The notes under the pieces are model-generated. The model saw nothing but the letters and a program-made list of their open reading frames with translations. It was not told the origin of the DNA and made no database searches. A stretch of 64,000 bases of DNA from an uncultured Pelagibacteraceae bacterium (GTDB lineage Bacteria > Pseudomonadota > Alphaproteobacteria > Pelagibacterales > Pelagibacteraceae), in the NCBI GenBank assembly GCA_902534735.1, contig CACARD010000001.1, positions 217,001 through 281,000 on the forward strand. The letters are read 5' to 3'. A program made the translations under genes and the position numbers. This document shows, one piece after another, positions 15,365-26,707 of the stretch. The first letter of the stretch is position 1. Each line of letters opens with the position of its first letter.

Positions 15365-15415
15365 AATTTCGGGGTTATACAAATATTAAATTAAATTTAC
15401 AACTAGAAATATGGC

Positions 15416-15961
15416 TTATAAAGGCTGGATTACCATTATCATTTGCTTTCCATCAAATTTTGGCTGAAGCTCTACTCTCCCAATAGTCTCCATATCTGCC
15501 TTAATTTTATCCATTAATTCATTGCCTAGGTTTGAATGTTGTAACTCTCTTCCTTTGAACCTTATTGTAAATTTGACTTTATCACCTTTTGCCAAAAATT
15601 TCTGAGCATTTTTAATTTTGAAAGTGTAGTCATGAACTTCTGTAACTGGCCTTAATTTTATTTCTTTTAATTCAATTTTCTTTTGTTTTTTTTTTGCTTT
15701 GTTAGCTTTTTTTTGTGCGTCGTATTTATATTTACCCATGTCCATAATTTTACAGACAGGGGGTTTTGCATTCGGAGCAATTTCAATTAAATCTAAACCT
15801 TCATTTTTTGCTTTATTGATAGCTTCATTTAAATTTAAAATTCCTAAATTTTCTCCATCACTTGCAATAACTTGAACTTCATTTGATGTAATCCTGTTGT
15901 TAGACCTTGGGCCTCTTGCTTTAGTTCTTTTTTGAAAATAATTTTGTTTAAAATCTGCCAC
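15416..15961 (-). CDS. infC: Translation initiation factor IF-3
   Basis: NNRITSNEVQVIASDGENLGI; PPVCKIMDMGKYKYDAQKK; VKFTIRFKGRE. Confidence 0.97.
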   Translation of the reverse strand: MADFKQNYFQKRTKARGPRSNNRITSNEVQVIASDGENLGILNLNEAINKAKNEGLDLIEIAPNAKPPVCKIMDMGKYKYDAQKKANKAKKKQKKIELKEIKLRPVTEVHDYTFKIKNAQKFLAKGDKVKFTIRFKGRELQHSNLGNELMDKIKADMETIGRVELQPKFDGKQMIMVIQPL

Positions 15962-17881
15962 TTAAATTGAAGGGGCTTTATTTAGATCGGAGTATTTTTT
16001 TATAAATTCTTTCAAAGCCATATTTTCTTGTTTATTAGAATCCAATCTTCTAATAGTTACACTGTTGGAGTCAACTTCTTTTTTTCCACAAATCAATAAC
16101 ATTGGTACTTTTGTTAAAGAATGATCTCTTATTTTATAATTTAAATTGTGATTTTTAAGATCCACCTCGACAATCAAACCAATCCGTTTTAATTCCTTAG
16201 CTACACTTTTAGCATATTCATCAAAATCACTAGAGATTGGAATAACTACTGCCTGTAAAGGTGATATCCAAAATGGCAGCTTGCCTGCATAATTCTCTAT
16301 AAGGATACCTATAAACCTTTCTAAAGATCCAAATAATGCTCTGTGTAACATTACAGGTACTTTTTTAGTTCCATCTTTATCAACAAAAGAAGCTCCTAAT
16401 CTGCCAGGTAAATTTAAATCTACTTGCAAGGTTCCACACTGCCAATCTCTACCTATTGCATCTCTTAAAACAAATTCAATTTTTGGTCCATAAAATGCCC
16501 CCTCACCTTTATTAATTGAGTACTCTAGCTTTGTTGCTTTGATTGCCTCTAACAATGCAGCCTCTGATTTATCCCAAACTTTATCGTCACCAACTCTTAA
16601 ATCTGGTCTATCTGAATATTTTAAAATAACATCTTTAAAACCAAGATCTTTATAAATTTCTAAAATTAAATTTGTAACACTCAAACATTCTTCAGTAATT
16701 TGTTCTTCTGTACAAAAAATATGTGCATCATCTTGAGTAAAGGCTCTTACACGTAATAATCCATGCAATGCACCAGAAGGTTCATATCTATGAACTTTTC
16801 CGAATTCTGACATCTTTAAAGGTAAGTCTCTATAACTTTTAAGTCCTTGATTAAACACTTGAACGCACCCAGGACAATTCATGGGTTTAATTGCAAATAC
16901 TTTTTCATCTGGTGTAGTTGAAGTATACATATTAGCTCCAAATTTTTCCCAGTGGCCAGATTTTTCCCACAAAGATCTATCAAGTATTTCTGGCGTATTT
17001 ATCTCTTTGTAACCATCGTGATCTTGTTTCATTCTCATATATGAAACTAATTTTTGGAACAAATTCCATCCTTTCTGGTGCCAAAACACAGATCCAGGAC
17101 TTTCTTCTCTAAAATGAAATAAATCCATCTCTTTTCCAATTTTTCTATGATCTCTTTTTTCTGCTTCCTCAATTCTCTGAAGATAAAGGTCTAATTCTTT
17201 TTGAGTTGCCCACCCAGTACCATATATTCTTTGAAGCATTTCATTATTAGAGTCACCACGCCAATAAGCTCCAGATACTTTTGTCAGTTTAAAAGCCTTA
17301 CCTATTTTACCAGAAGATACTAAATGTGGACCCCTACATAAATCATGCCATGTTTCGCCATGATGATAAACCGTAAGTTCTTCGTTTTTAGGAATGCTCT
17401 CAATTATTTCAGCTTTGTATTTTTCTCCAATTTTTTTAAAATGACTTATTGCTTTATCTCTCTCCCAAACTTCTTTTCTTGTTTTTACATCTTTATCTAT
17501 TATCTCTGACATTTTTTTTTCAATCTTTTTTAAATCATCGCGAGTAAAAGGCTCTTTTCTTGCAAAATCATAGTAAAATCCATTTTCTATAACTGGCCCA
17601 ATTGTTACCTGTGTGCCTGGGTATAGTTCTTGAACGGCCATAGCCATTATATGTGCAGTGTCATGTCTAATTACTTCTAAACCCTCAGGATCTTTAGCTG
17701 TAAATATTTCAATAGAACAATCTTGATCAATAACAGTATATAAATCTTTAAGCTCACCGTTTATGCTCATCACCAAAGCTTGCTTACCTAAAGACTTGCT
17801 AATTTTTTCAGCAACCTCTGTGCCTGTTATACTTTTTTCAAAGTTTAATTTTTTTCCATCAGGTAATGTAATATTTGGCAT
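15962..17881 (-). CDS. thrS: Threonyl-tRNA synthetase
   Basis: TGS domain; HDTAHIMAMAVQELYPGTQVTIGPVIENGFYYDF; MNCPGCVQVF; LHRALFGSLERFIGILIE. Confidence 0.98.
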   Translation of the reverse strand: MPNITLPDGKKLNFEKSITGTEVAEKISKSLGKQALVMSINGELKDLYTVIDQDCSIEIFTAKDPEGLEVIRHDTAHIMAMAVQELYPGTQVTIGPVIENGFYYDFARKEPFTRDDLKKIEKKMSEIIDKDVKTRKEVWERDKAISHFKKIGEKYKAEIIESIPKNEELTVYHHGETWHDLCRGPHLVSSGKIGKAFKLTKVSGAYWRGDSNNEMLQRIYGTGWATQKELDLYLQRIEEAEKRDHRKIGKEMDLFHFREESPGSVFWHQKGWNLFQKLVSYMRMKQDHDGYKEINTPEILDRSLWEKSGHWEKFGANMYTSTTPDEKVFAIKPMNCPGCVQVFNQGLKSYRDLPLKMSEFGKVHRYEPSGALHGLLRVRAFTQDDAHIFCTEEQITEECLSVTNLILEIYKDLGFKDVILKYSDRPDLRVGDDKVWDKSEAALLEAIKATKLEYSINKGEGAFYGPKIEFVLRDAIGRDWQCGTLQVDLNLPGRLGASFVDKDGTKKVPVMLHRALFGSLERFIGILIENYAGKLPFWISPLQAVVIPISSDFDEYAKSVAKELKRIGLIVEVDLKNHNLNYKIRDHSLTKVPMLLICGKKEVDSNSVTIRRLDSNKQENMALKEFIKKYSDLNKAPSI

Positions 17882-19035
17882 TAGTTTATTAATTTTTTAT
17901 ACTCTGAATAAGTAGAAAAACACATTTTTTCAACATTAAATTTTGAAACGACATTTTTTCTACCTTCTATGCCCATTTGATTGATAGTCTGTTCATCTAA
18001 ATTCATAATTTCTATTAATTTTTTTGAAAGATCGTCAGAGTTATTTGCTTCAAATAAAAATCCTGTTTTATTTTGATTTATAGTCTCTTTTGATCCCCCA
18101 ATATTACTTGCAACAATTGGTTTTTTCATTGCCTGAGCCTCAACAGATATTCTTCCAAAGGCTTCTGGTTCTACAGATGAAGAAACTATGATGTCTGAAA
18201 CTTTGTAAGCTAGAGGCATATTTTTACAATGATCTATAAATTTTACTTGGTTAGTTAATCTGTACTGTTCAACTAACCTAATAAGTTTCTTTTTGTAAAG
18301 TTCTCTTCCTTGATCGCTCCCAAGAATAATTACATTAAATACCTCGTGTCCTAAATTAATATTTACTTTATTAATAGCATCTAAAAACATTTCTTGGCCT
18401 TTCCATTCTGTTAATCTTCCGGGTAATAGAACAGTTTTTCTCTCAATTTTAAGTCCCCATGATTTAAATAATTCATCTTCCTCTGTTTCTATAGTAGTTG
18501 ATGGATCAAAATAGTCAGTATTAATGCCTCTAAATATCACCAAGAATTTTTTTTTATCATTAAGGTATTCAGAGTAGTTTTCTTTAATATGTGAAAATAT
18601 AAAATTAGACCCAGCAATAATTAAATCTGATCTCAACATTACAGAATTATATAATTTTTTTAATTTACTTTTAAAATTATATGTTCCATGAAATGTAGTT
18701 ACAAATTTACGTCGTGTGATTTTGGTAGCTAGCAAACAAGACCATGCAGGTGCTCTACTTCTCGCATGGACAATATTAATTCCATAAAATAAAATTATTA
18801 AAGAAATAATTATTGAATTAAAAAAAACCAAAATGGGGTTTTTGGAATTAACAGGTAATCTTATATATTTAACTTTTTTTTTATCTATAAACTTTGTTAA
18901 TTCACCACCGTTGCAAATTAAAAAAGATTTACAATCATTTTCATGTAGATAGTGTGCGATATCATAACAACCTGTTTCTGCGCCACCGTATCCAAGTTTT
19001 GGTATAACTTGCAGAACTTTCAATTTTGGATGCAT
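17881..19035 (-). CDS. Glycosyltransferase (GT4-like)
   Basis: VIPKLGYGGAETGCYDIAHYL N-terminus; PGRLTEWKGQEMFLDAI; SSVEPEAFGRISVEAQAMKKPIVASNIGGSKE. Confidence 0.87.
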   Translation of the reverse strand: MHPKLKVLQVIPKLGYGGAETGCYDIAHYLHENDCKSFLICNGGELTKFIDKKKVKYIRLPVNSKNPILVFFNSIIISLIILFYGINIVHARSRAPAWSCLLATKITRRKFVTTFHGTYNFKSKLKKLYNSVMLRSDLIIAGSNFIFSHIKENYSEYLNDKKKFLVIFRGINTDYFDPSTTIETEEDELFKSWGLKIERKTVLLPGRLTEWKGQEMFLDAINKVNINLGHEVFNVIILGSDQGRELYKKKLIRLVEQYRLTNQVKFIDHCKNMPLAYKVSDIIVSSSVEPEAFGRISVEAQAMKKPIVASNIGGSKETINQNKTGFLFEANNSDDLSKKLIEIMNLDEQTINQMGIEGRKNVVSKFNVEKMCFSTYSEYKKLIN

Positions 19036-19077
19036 ATGGTAGAGTTATAATATTTCAAATCAATTTTAGTACTTTAT

Positions 19078-19839
19078 ATGAAAAAATTTAAATTTCTAAA
19101 AATTTCTAAAACAAAAAAACTAAGATATATAAGCAATTATTATAAGAAAAATCTTTATATTATATTTTTACCAGGTTTTGCATCCGATATAGAAGGAGAT
19201 AAACCTAAAAGATTTTTAAACTATGCTAAAAAAAATAAATTGGGTTTTTTGGCACTAGAATATTCTGGATACGGAAAATCTTCAGGTGAATTTACAAAAG
19301 GGAATATTTCCACTTGGGCAAATGATGCAAAACAGACTATTAAGAGCATAGTTAAAAAAAATGATATAATTTTAATAGGTTCTAGTATGGGTGCATGGAT
19401 TTCTTTATTATTATTTAAATCAATTAAGAAACAGATTAAAGGCTTAATGGGAATTGGCTCTGCTCCAGAATTTTTAACAAGAATAATGTGGAAAAAATTT
19501 TCAAAAAAGACAAAGAGTGAAATTATCAAAAAAGGTATTAGCAAAATTAAAAATGGTGGTTATGAGTATCTCATAACTAATCAATTAATTAAAGATGGAA
19601 GAAAAAAACAAAATAAAGTTTTGAATGTTAAAATTCCAATGAAAATACCTGTTACTATGGTCCATGGGCAAAAAGATGAAGTTGTACCAATTAAATACTC
19701 AAGAGAAGTTTTAAAAATCTTCAGCAAAGCAAAAAAAAAATTAAATATAATTAAGAAGGGTGACCATAGTCTCTCGTCAAAAAAAAACCTAAATATTATT
19801 TGTAAAGAGTTAGATAATATTATTAAAAATACTAACTAG
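19078..19839 (+). CDS. Alpha/beta hydrolase
   Basis: IGSSMGAWISLL nucleophile elbow; FLPGFASDIEGDKP; VHGQKDEVVP; GDHSLSS. Confidence 0.83.
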   Translation: MKKFKFLKISKTKKLRYISNYYKKNLYIIFLPGFASDIEGDKPKRFLNYAKKNKLGFLALEYSGYGKSSGEFTKGNISTWANDAKQTIKSIVKKNDIILIGSSMGAWISLLLFKSIKKQIKGLMGIGSAPEFLTRIMWKKFSKKTKSEIIKKGISKIKNGGYEYLITNQLIKDGRKKQNKVLNVKIPMKIPVTMVHGQKDEVVPIKYSREVLKIFSKAKKKLNIIKKGDHSLSSKKNLNIICKELDNIIKNTN

Positions 19840-22800
19840 CTTGACCGACTAATTTTTTGTTTGATATAGGATTTTCTAACTTATCTAACATTTCTTTTGG
19901 ACAAACTTGGACGAAATTATTTATTTCATTTTCAAAATTATCAACAATTTTTTTCGAGATTGTTGAATTTGTTTCTATCGCATGCTCTTGAGTTAATTTC
20001 CTTAGGTACTCAATCCAAAATTTAGTTTCTGGAGTTTGCCAAACTACACTTTCAGGATTTACTTTTTTATCAAATTGATTTTCAGGGTCATAAATAAATG
20101 CCATACCTCCTGTCATGCCAGCTCCAAAATTATCGCCAATATCTCCTAATATAATAATGTTTCCGCCTGTCATGTATTCACAACCATTTGAATCACAACC
20201 TTCTACTACTGCAGTTGCACCTGAATTTCTAACAGCAAATCTCTCTCCTGCTTGTCCTGCAGCTAATAATTTTCCTGAAGTAGCTCCATACAAAACAGTA
20301 TTTCCAATAATAGTATTTTCATTTGAAACAAGGTTGCTTTCATCTTGTAATTTAATCACAATAGTTCCACCTGATAATCCTTTGGCAACATAATCATTTG
20401 CATCCCCTTTTAATATTAGTTTTAATCCTTTAATAGCAAAAGCACCAAAGGATTGGCCTGCTGAACCTTTAAAATTTAATTCGATCGAATTTTCATCAAG
20501 ATTATTATTTCCAAATTTTTTGTACAAATGATAAGAAATTCTAGTACCAACTGCTCTATCAGTATTTTGAATTTCAAATTCATGATTTATTTTTTCTTTT
20601 TTATCTATTTTGTCTTCTATTTCTGGCCATAATTTTTGATCTAAAGTATCTGGAACAGAATTAATTTCAGGTTTCTCACAATATCTTTTATTTTTTCCAG
20701 GATCTGCCTGAACAAAAAGAGGATTTAAGTCTAAATCATCCAAGTTTGGTGATCCTTTGCTTACTTGCCTTAGTAAGTCAGTTCTTCCAATTACTTCATT
20801 TAAAGATTTGAAACCAAGATCAGCAAGTATTTCTCTTACTTCCTCTGCTATAAATGTAAAAAGGTTTACTACTTTTTCAGGAGTTCCTGTAAATTTCTCT
20901 CTTAATTTATCATCTTGTGTGCAAACACCCACTGGACATGTATTTGAATGACATTGTCTGACCATTATACATCCCATTGCGACTAAAGCAGTTGTTGCTA
21001 CGCCAAATTCTTCTGCTCCCATCATGGCTGCGATTACAACATCTCTTCCTGTTTTTATTCCACCGTCAGTTCTAAGCGTCACTTGATGTCTCAAGTTATT
21101 TAAAGTCAATACCTGATTTGCTTCTGTTAATCCCATCTCCCAAGGAACTCCAACATATTTAACGCTTGTCTGTGGAGTGGCTCCTGTACCTCCTGAGTGC
21201 CCCGAGATTAAAATTATGTCTGCTTTAGCTTTTGCAACTCCAGCAGCTATTGTTCCAATTCCTGAGGAAGCAACTAATTTAACTCCAACTCTAGCCTTAG
21301 GATTTATTTGTTTTAAATCATAAATTAATTGAGCCAGATCTTCTATTGAGTAAATATCATGATGTGGTGGAGGTGATATTAAAGTAACTCCAGGCGTTGA
21401 GTGTCTCAATCTCGCAATTTCATCTGTAACTTTAAAACCAGGTAATTGTCCACCTTCACCCGGTTTTGCGCCCTGCGCAATTTTGATTTCAATCTCATTA
21501 CAATTATTTAGGTAGTTAATGGTTACTCCAAATCTAGCTGATGCAATTTGTTTAACTCTTGAATTTGCGCTATCTCCATTCTCCATAATCTTAAATCTTT
21601 TTTCATCTTCTCCACCCTCACCACTACAAGATGCACCCTTAATTCTATTCATACCAACAGCAAGAGTTTCATGTGCTTCTTTTGATAAAGCTCCATGAGA
21701 CATACTCCCGCTTCCAAATCTTTTTAGTATATTAGACGCAGGCTCAACATTAGATATATCGATAGGATTTTTAGATTTAAAATCTACTAAATCTCTTAAA
21801 CTTATTGGATTTAGATTATAAATACCTTTTGTGTATTTTTTATATATTTCGTAAGATCCTTGTCCAACCGCAGTTTGCAGTAAATGAATTAGTTTGCCTT
21901 GATACTGATGTGTTTCACCATTTTTTCTATATCTGTAAATACCTCCAATAGGTAAAATATTTGAATTATCGAAAAATGCTTCTTTGTGTATAGTTCTAAT
22001 TTTCTTTTCTATTCCCTTTAAACCTATTCCAGAGATCTTTGATAACATTCCAGGAAAGTAATCTTTTACAATTGTTCTGCTTAGTCCCACAGTTTCAAAA
22101 TTACATCCGCCTCTATAAGAACTTAAAACAGAAATTCCCATTTTAGACATTATTTTAAGAAGACCAAGATTGACTGATTTAATGTATCTTGAAACACATT
22201 CATCAAAAGTGAAGTTTCCAAATAATTTCTTAGAATGTCTTTGATATAAGCTATCAAATGCTAGATAAGGGTTCACTGTAGTAGCACCAACACCAATTAA
22301 TGTTGCAAAAGAGTGCGTATCTAAAGCATCTCCAGTTTGAACATTAATAGAAACATAACCTCTTAGACCTAATTTAACTAAGTGCGTATTTATTGCCCCA
22401 ATACATAAAAGCATTGGCATTGGCATTCTATTTTCTGAAATATTTTTATCTGATAATATTATTTGTTTAATTCCCTCTCTAACAGCTTGTTCTGATTTAA
22501 CTTTGAGTAAATTTATTGATGTCTCTAAATCATCATCTTTACTGAATGTACAATCTAAAACTTTATTATTATTTCCAAAGAATTTTAAAAATTTTTCAAA
22601 TTGTGCATTTGATAATATCGGACTATTTAAGACATAAATATTGTCTTTAGTTAATTTACTAAAATCTAAAATATTACCAAGATTCCCAAATCTTGTCTTT
22701 AAACTCATAACTTTATTTTCTCTTAGAGAGTCAATTGGTGGATTTGTAACCTGACTAAAGTTTTGTCTAAAGTAATGATATAGTGGTCTATATTTGTCAG

Positions 22801-24328
22801 ATAAAACTGCTAAAGGCGTATCATCACCCATTGAGCCTGTTGCTTCTTTAGCATCTTCTGCCATTGGATGAAGAATTAATTCTAAATCTTCTATGCTATA
22901 TCCAAAACAATGTTGAAAATTTCTCAAACTTTGGCCGTCTAGCTCTACTTTTTCAGTTTCTGCCTCTAGTTTTTTATCAAGATCAATAATCTGATTGTTG
23001 TAATGCTTATATTCTTTTGAAAGGTAGTTTTTTATTTCATCATTTGAATATACTTTGCCTTTTTCTATTCTTAATCCTAATATTTCTCCAGGTCCTAATC
23101 TTCCTTTAGATACAATTTTTTTCTCATTTAAATCTATCATTCCTGTTTCACTCCCTGCAAAAAGAAGTTTGTCTCTTGTCACTGTATATCTAAGAGGTCT
23201 TAATCCATTTCTGTCGGTTGCAACAATTACCCATTCATTATCTGTTGCAGCTATAGCAGCTGGCCCATCCCAAGGCTCCATTGTACTATTTAAAAAATTG
23301 AATAGTTGTTGATGGTCTTTTTTTAATACCTTATTTTTTTTTGACCAAGCGTCTGGTATTAACATTAATTTTGCTAGAGGAGCAGGCTGTCCAGAAATAT
23401 TTAATAACTCAAAAACATTATCTAATGATGCAGAGTCAGAATTTCCAGCTGGTATTACAGGCTTAAGATTCTCTATTTCTTCGAAAACTGGACTGAACAT
23501 CTCTTCTTCGTGAACCTTCATCCAATTAACATTTCCTTTAAGAGTATTTATTTCACCATTATGCGCTATAGATCTAAATGGTTGAGCCAAGTCCCAACTT
23601 GGCGCAGTATTAGTTGAAAATCTTTGGTGAAATATTGCATACCTAGATATAAATCTTTCATCTTTTAAGTCAGTATAAAAATCTGACAAAGCTTCTGCTA
23701 AAAACATACCTTTGTAAATGATAGATTTAGAACTAAATGAACATATATAAAAATTATTTAATTGATTATTGAGTGCTTCTTTTTCAATTACTCTTCTAGT
23801 TTCATACAATTTTTGCTCCAGAGGCTTATTGACAACTTTTTTGTCATTGTATGTGAATAATACTTGGGTAATTTCAGGTCTTGTTTGTTCAGCTTTTTCT
23901 CCTAAGACGGAAGGATCAACAGGAACTTGCCTCCAGCCGTAAATACTAAAATTTCTCTTTGTTAGTTCACTTTCAACTATAGTTCTGCATTGCTCTTGAG
24001 CACTATAATCATTTCTTGGTAAGAAAATCATACCCACACATAGTTCAGAATTATCGTGTTTATGACCAGTGACTTCAATTTTTTCCTCAAAGAAATCTTT
24101 AGGAATTTCAATATGGATACCAGCACCATCTCCTGTTTTTCCATCGGCATCGATTGCACCCCTATGCCAAACAGCTTTTAGAGCATCGATTCCATATTCT
24201 ACTACTTTTCTTGATTTTAGACCTTCGGTGGATGCTACTAAACCTACACCACATGCATCATGTTCCATCTCTTCCGAATAAACATGATTACTTTTTAAAA
24301 TTTTTAAATTTTTATTTCTTAACTTCAT
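19832..24328 (-). CDS. gltB: Glutamate synthase large subunit
   Basis: HDACGVGLVAS after a short propeptide; FMN/Fe-S and C-terminal glutamate synthase domains; followed in operon order by GltD. Confidence 0.97.
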   Translation of the reverse strand: MKLRNKNLKILKSNHVYSEEMEHDACGVGLVASTEGLKSRKVVEYGIDALKAVWHRGAIDADGKTGDGAGIHIEIPKDFFEEKIEVTGHKHDNSELCVGMIFLPRNDYSAQEQCRTIVESELTKRNFSIYGWRQVPVDPSVLGEKAEQTRPEITQVLFTYNDKKVVNKPLEQKLYETRRVIEKEALNNQLNNFYICSFSSKSIIYKGMFLAEALSDFYTDLKDERFISRYAIFHQRFSTNTAPSWDLAQPFRSIAHNGEINTLKGNVNWMKVHEEEMFSPVFEEIENLKPVIPAGNSDSASLDNVFELLNISGQPAPLAKLMLIPDAWSKKNKVLKKDHQQLFNFLNSTMEPWDGPAAIAATDNEWVIVATDRNGLRPLRYTVTRDKLLFAGSETGMIDLNEKKIVSKGRLGPGEILGLRIEKGKVYSNDEIKNYLSKEYKHYNNQIIDLDKKLEAETEKVELDGQSLRNFQHCFGYSIEDLELILHPMAEDAKEATGSMGDDTPLAVLSDKYRPLYHYFRQNFSQVTNPPIDSLRENKVMSLKTRFGNLGNILDFSKLTKDNIYVLNSPILSNAQFEKFLKFFGNNNKVLDCTFSKDDDLETSINLLKVKSEQAVREGIKQIILSDKNISENRMPMPMLLCIGAINTHLVKLGLRGYVSINVQTGDALDTHSFATLIGVGATTVNPYLAFDSLYQRHSKKLFGNFTFDECVSRYIKSVNLGLLKIMSKMGISVLSSYRGGCNFETVGLSRTIVKDYFPGMLSKISGIGLKGIEKKIRTIHKEAFFDNSNILPIGGIYRYRKNGETHQYQGKLIHLLQTAVGQGSYEIYKKYTKGIYNLNPISLRDLVDFKSKNPIDISNVEPASNILKRFGSGSMSHGALSKEAHETLAVGMNRIKGASCSGEGGEDEKRFKIMENGDSANSRVKQIASARFGVTINYLNNCNEIEIKIAQGAKPGEGGQLPGFKVTDEIARLRHSTPGVTLISPPPHHDIYSIEDLAQLIYDLKQINPKARVGVKLVASSGIGTIAAGVAKAKADIILISGHSGGTGATPQTSVKYVGVPWEMGLTEANQVLTLNNLRHQVTLRTDGGIKTGRDVVIAAMMGAEEFGVATTALVAMGCIMVRQCHSNTCPVGVCTQDDKLREKFTGTPEKVVNLFTFIAEEVREILADLGFKSLNEVIGRTDLLRQVSKGSPNLDDLDLNPLFVQADPGKNKRYCEKPEINSVPDTLDQKLWPEIEDKIDKKEKINHEFEIQNTDRAVGTRISYHLYKKFGNNNLDENSIELNFKGSAGQSFGAFAIKGLKLILKGDANDYVAKGLSGGTIVIKLQDESNLVSNENTIIGNTVLYGATSGKLLAAGQAGERFAVRNSGATAVVEGCDSNGCEYMTGGNIIILGDIGDNFGAGMTGGMAFIYDPENQFDKKVNPESVVWQTPETKFWIEYLRKLTQEHAIETNSTISKKIVDNFENEINNFVQVCPKEMLDKLENPISNKKLVGQAS

Positions 24329-25761
24329 TAGGCAACTCTAAGTTTTTGTTTACTTTGCAAATAATTATCAATTGATGTTGCCGCATCTCTTCCGTCTTTA
24401 ATGCCCCAAACCACTAAAGATGCTCCTCGAACTATATCTCCGGCTGCAAAAACTCCCTCTATACTAGTTTCCATAGTATCAAAATCTGCTTTTATTGTTC
24501 CCCATCTTGATACCTGTAATTTTTCTTCATTAAATAATTTTGGAAGATCTTCTGGATCAAATCCAAGTGCTTTGATTACAAGATCGGCTTTAATTTCAAA
24601 ATCTGAATTTTCTTCCACAACTGGTTTTCTTCTACCGCTATCATCTGGCTCACCCAATTTCATTTTATTAACAACTACACTTTCGATTTTATTTGTTCCT
24701 TTAAACTCTTTAGGGCTTGTTAACCAAATAAATTCAACACCTTCTTCTTCTGCATTGCCAACTTCTCTTGCTGATCCTGGCATATTTTCTCTATCTCTTC
24801 TATATAAACATTTTACAGATTTAGCATTCTGTCTTACCGAAGTTCTTAAGCAGTCCATTGCTGTATCACCACCTCCAATTACTACAACATCTTTGCCTTC
24901 AGCATTTAAAGTTCCATTATCAAACAATTCAACTTTATCACCTAGTCCTTTTTTATTTGATGCTGTCAAAAATTCCATTGCAGGGAAAATATTACTCAAA
25001 TCGTTACCAGGTAGATTAACTTCTCTAGCTTTATAAACTCCTGTAGCTATTAAAATTGCATCATGTTTTTCTCTTAACTCCGTCAAGCTAGAATCTTTTC
25101 CAACTTCAAAGTTTAAGACAAATTTAATTCCGCTTTCTTCCAAAAGTTTTATTCTTCTTTGAACAACATGCTTTTCTAATTTAAATCCTGGGATACCATA
25201 TATTAGTAGCCCTCCAGCTCTGTCATAACGATCATATATAGTTACCTTGTATCCTTTTTTTCTGAGTTGTTCTCCACAAGCAAGTCCGGCAGGACCAGAA
25301 CCTATAATTCCTACACTCTCATTTTTTTCACTATTTATTTCTATTGGTTTAACCCAACCATTTTCCCAAGCTTTCTCTGTGATATATTTTTCTATTGATC
25401 CAATAGTTACTGTTCCATGACCCGATTGCTCTATTACACAATTTCCTTCACACAGCCTATCCTGGGGGCAAATTCTTCCACAAACTTCTGGCATGTTGTT
25501 TGTGCTTTGTGATAATTGATAAGCTTCCTCATATCTTCCCTCAGCAGTTAGTTTAAGCCAATCTGGTATATTGTTACTTAATGGGCAATGGACTTGGCAA
25601 AATGGTACTCCACATTGGGAACATCTGCTTGACTGCTGAACAGCTCTATCTTTTAGAAATTCTTGATATATTTCATCAAAATCCTCTTTTCGGTCTGATA
25701 TATCTCTTTTAGGTGGATTTTGTTGACCTATTTCAACAAACTTAAGCATTTTTTCTGACAT
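24328..25761 (-). CDS. gltD: Glutamate synthase small subunit
   Basis: CSQCGVPFCQVHCPLSNNIPDWLKL; GSGPAGLACGEQLRKKGYKVTIYDR. Confidence 0.96.
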   Translation of the reverse strand: MSEKMLKFVEIGQQNPPKRDISDRKEDFDEIYQEFLKDRAVQQSSRCSQCGVPFCQVHCPLSNNIPDWLKLTAEGRYEEAYQLSQSTNNMPEVCGRICPQDRLCEGNCVIEQSGHGTVTIGSIEKYITEKAWENGWVKPIEINSEKNESVGIIGSGPAGLACGEQLRKKGYKVTIYDRYDRAGGLLIYGIPGFKLEKHVVQRRIKLLEESGIKFVLNFEVGKDSSLTELREKHDAILIATGVYKAREVNLPGNDLSNIFPAMEFLTASNKKGLGDKVELFDNGTLNAEGKDVVVIGGGDTAMDCLRTSVRQNAKSVKCLYRRDRENMPGSAREVGNAEEEGVEFIWLTSPKEFKGTNKIESVVVNKMKLGEPDDSGRRKPVVEENSDFEIKADLVIKALGFDPEDLPKLFNEEKLQVSRWGTIKADFDTMETSIEGVFAAGDIVRGASLVVWGIKDGRDAATSIDNYLQSKQKLRVA

Positions 25762-25939
25762 GGTGGACGCTGTATATACGATAAAAATTTAATAATAAAC
25801 AATTACAAGGTCATAAATATTGACTAATATTACTCAGAACTTAAGTAAATCAGCGGTTTTTTCTTATTATGCATAGATGATATGCAAATATGTAATTGCT
25901 TTAATTTGGTTACAATTTAATTATGAAGTATTGGATCTA

Positions 25940-26707
25940 ATGAATTCAAAATATGTAGAAACGCTAATTTTATCAATTATTCAAGGAATATCTGAGTTTA
26001 TTCCAATTAGCTCGTCTGCACATCTTTTAATTATATCAAGATTGAGTGACTTCAATGTTAGCAACCTACAATTAGATATTAGTCTTCATTTAGGTTCTTT
26101 GTTGGCAATTATTTTATTTTTTAGAAAAGAGTTAATAAATATCATTAACAATAAAAATATATTTCTACTAATAATTCTTGGGTCTATACCTTTAGTTATT
26201 GTTGGTTATATTTTTTACTCCACAAATTTAATTGATCAATTTAGAAACTTAAAAGTTGTTGCTTGGACAACTTTGATTTTTGGAATTTTATTATATTTTT
26301 CAGATAAGTTTGAATTAAAAAATAAAATTTCTTCAGAATTAAATATTAAAAGTATTATTATCATAGGGTTATTTCAGATTTTAGCTATTATTCCAGGAGT
26401 CAGTAGATCAGGTATAGTAATTACAGCTTCAAGATTTTTAAAATTTGACAGAGTTGAATCATCAAAGATAGCTTTTTATTTGTCTATTCCAGCTTTAGCA
26501 GGTGCAAGTGTTTTGGGATTTAAAGGTGTTATTGATGATCAAGTAAATTTTGATACTATATTTATTTTTTCTACTTCAGCTTCATTTTTATTTTCTTATT
26601 TTACAATTAAATATTTTCTTATTTATGTTAAAATGTTTAGTTTGAGTTTTTTTGTTATTTATAGAATAGTTTTAAGTATTATTCTTTTTTCAATTATTTA
26701 CTTATGA
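25940..26707 (+). CDS. uppP: Undecaprenyl-diphosphatase (UppP/BacA)
   Basis: QGISEFIPISSSAHLLI and IPGVSRSG motifs; multiple TM helices; start preferred at ATG 25940. Confidence 0.93.
   Translation: MNSKYVETLILSIIQGISEFIPISSSAHLLIISRLSDFNVSNLQLDISLHLGSLLAIILFFRKELINIINNKNIFLLIILGSIPLVIVGYIFYSTNLIDQFRNLKVVAWTTLIFGILLYFSDKFELKNKISSELNIKSIIIIGLFQILAIIPGVSRSGIVITASRFLKFDRVESSKIAFYLSIPALAGASVLGFKGVIDDQVNFDTIFIFSTSASFLFSYFTIKYFLIYVKMFSLSFFVIYRIVLSIILFSIIYL

Noticed and set aside
20115-25036. Several plus-strand ORFs antisense to gltB and gltD (up to 211 aa)
   Set aside because: Shadow ORFs opposite strong conserved genes, with low-complexity Ser/Leu-rich translations.
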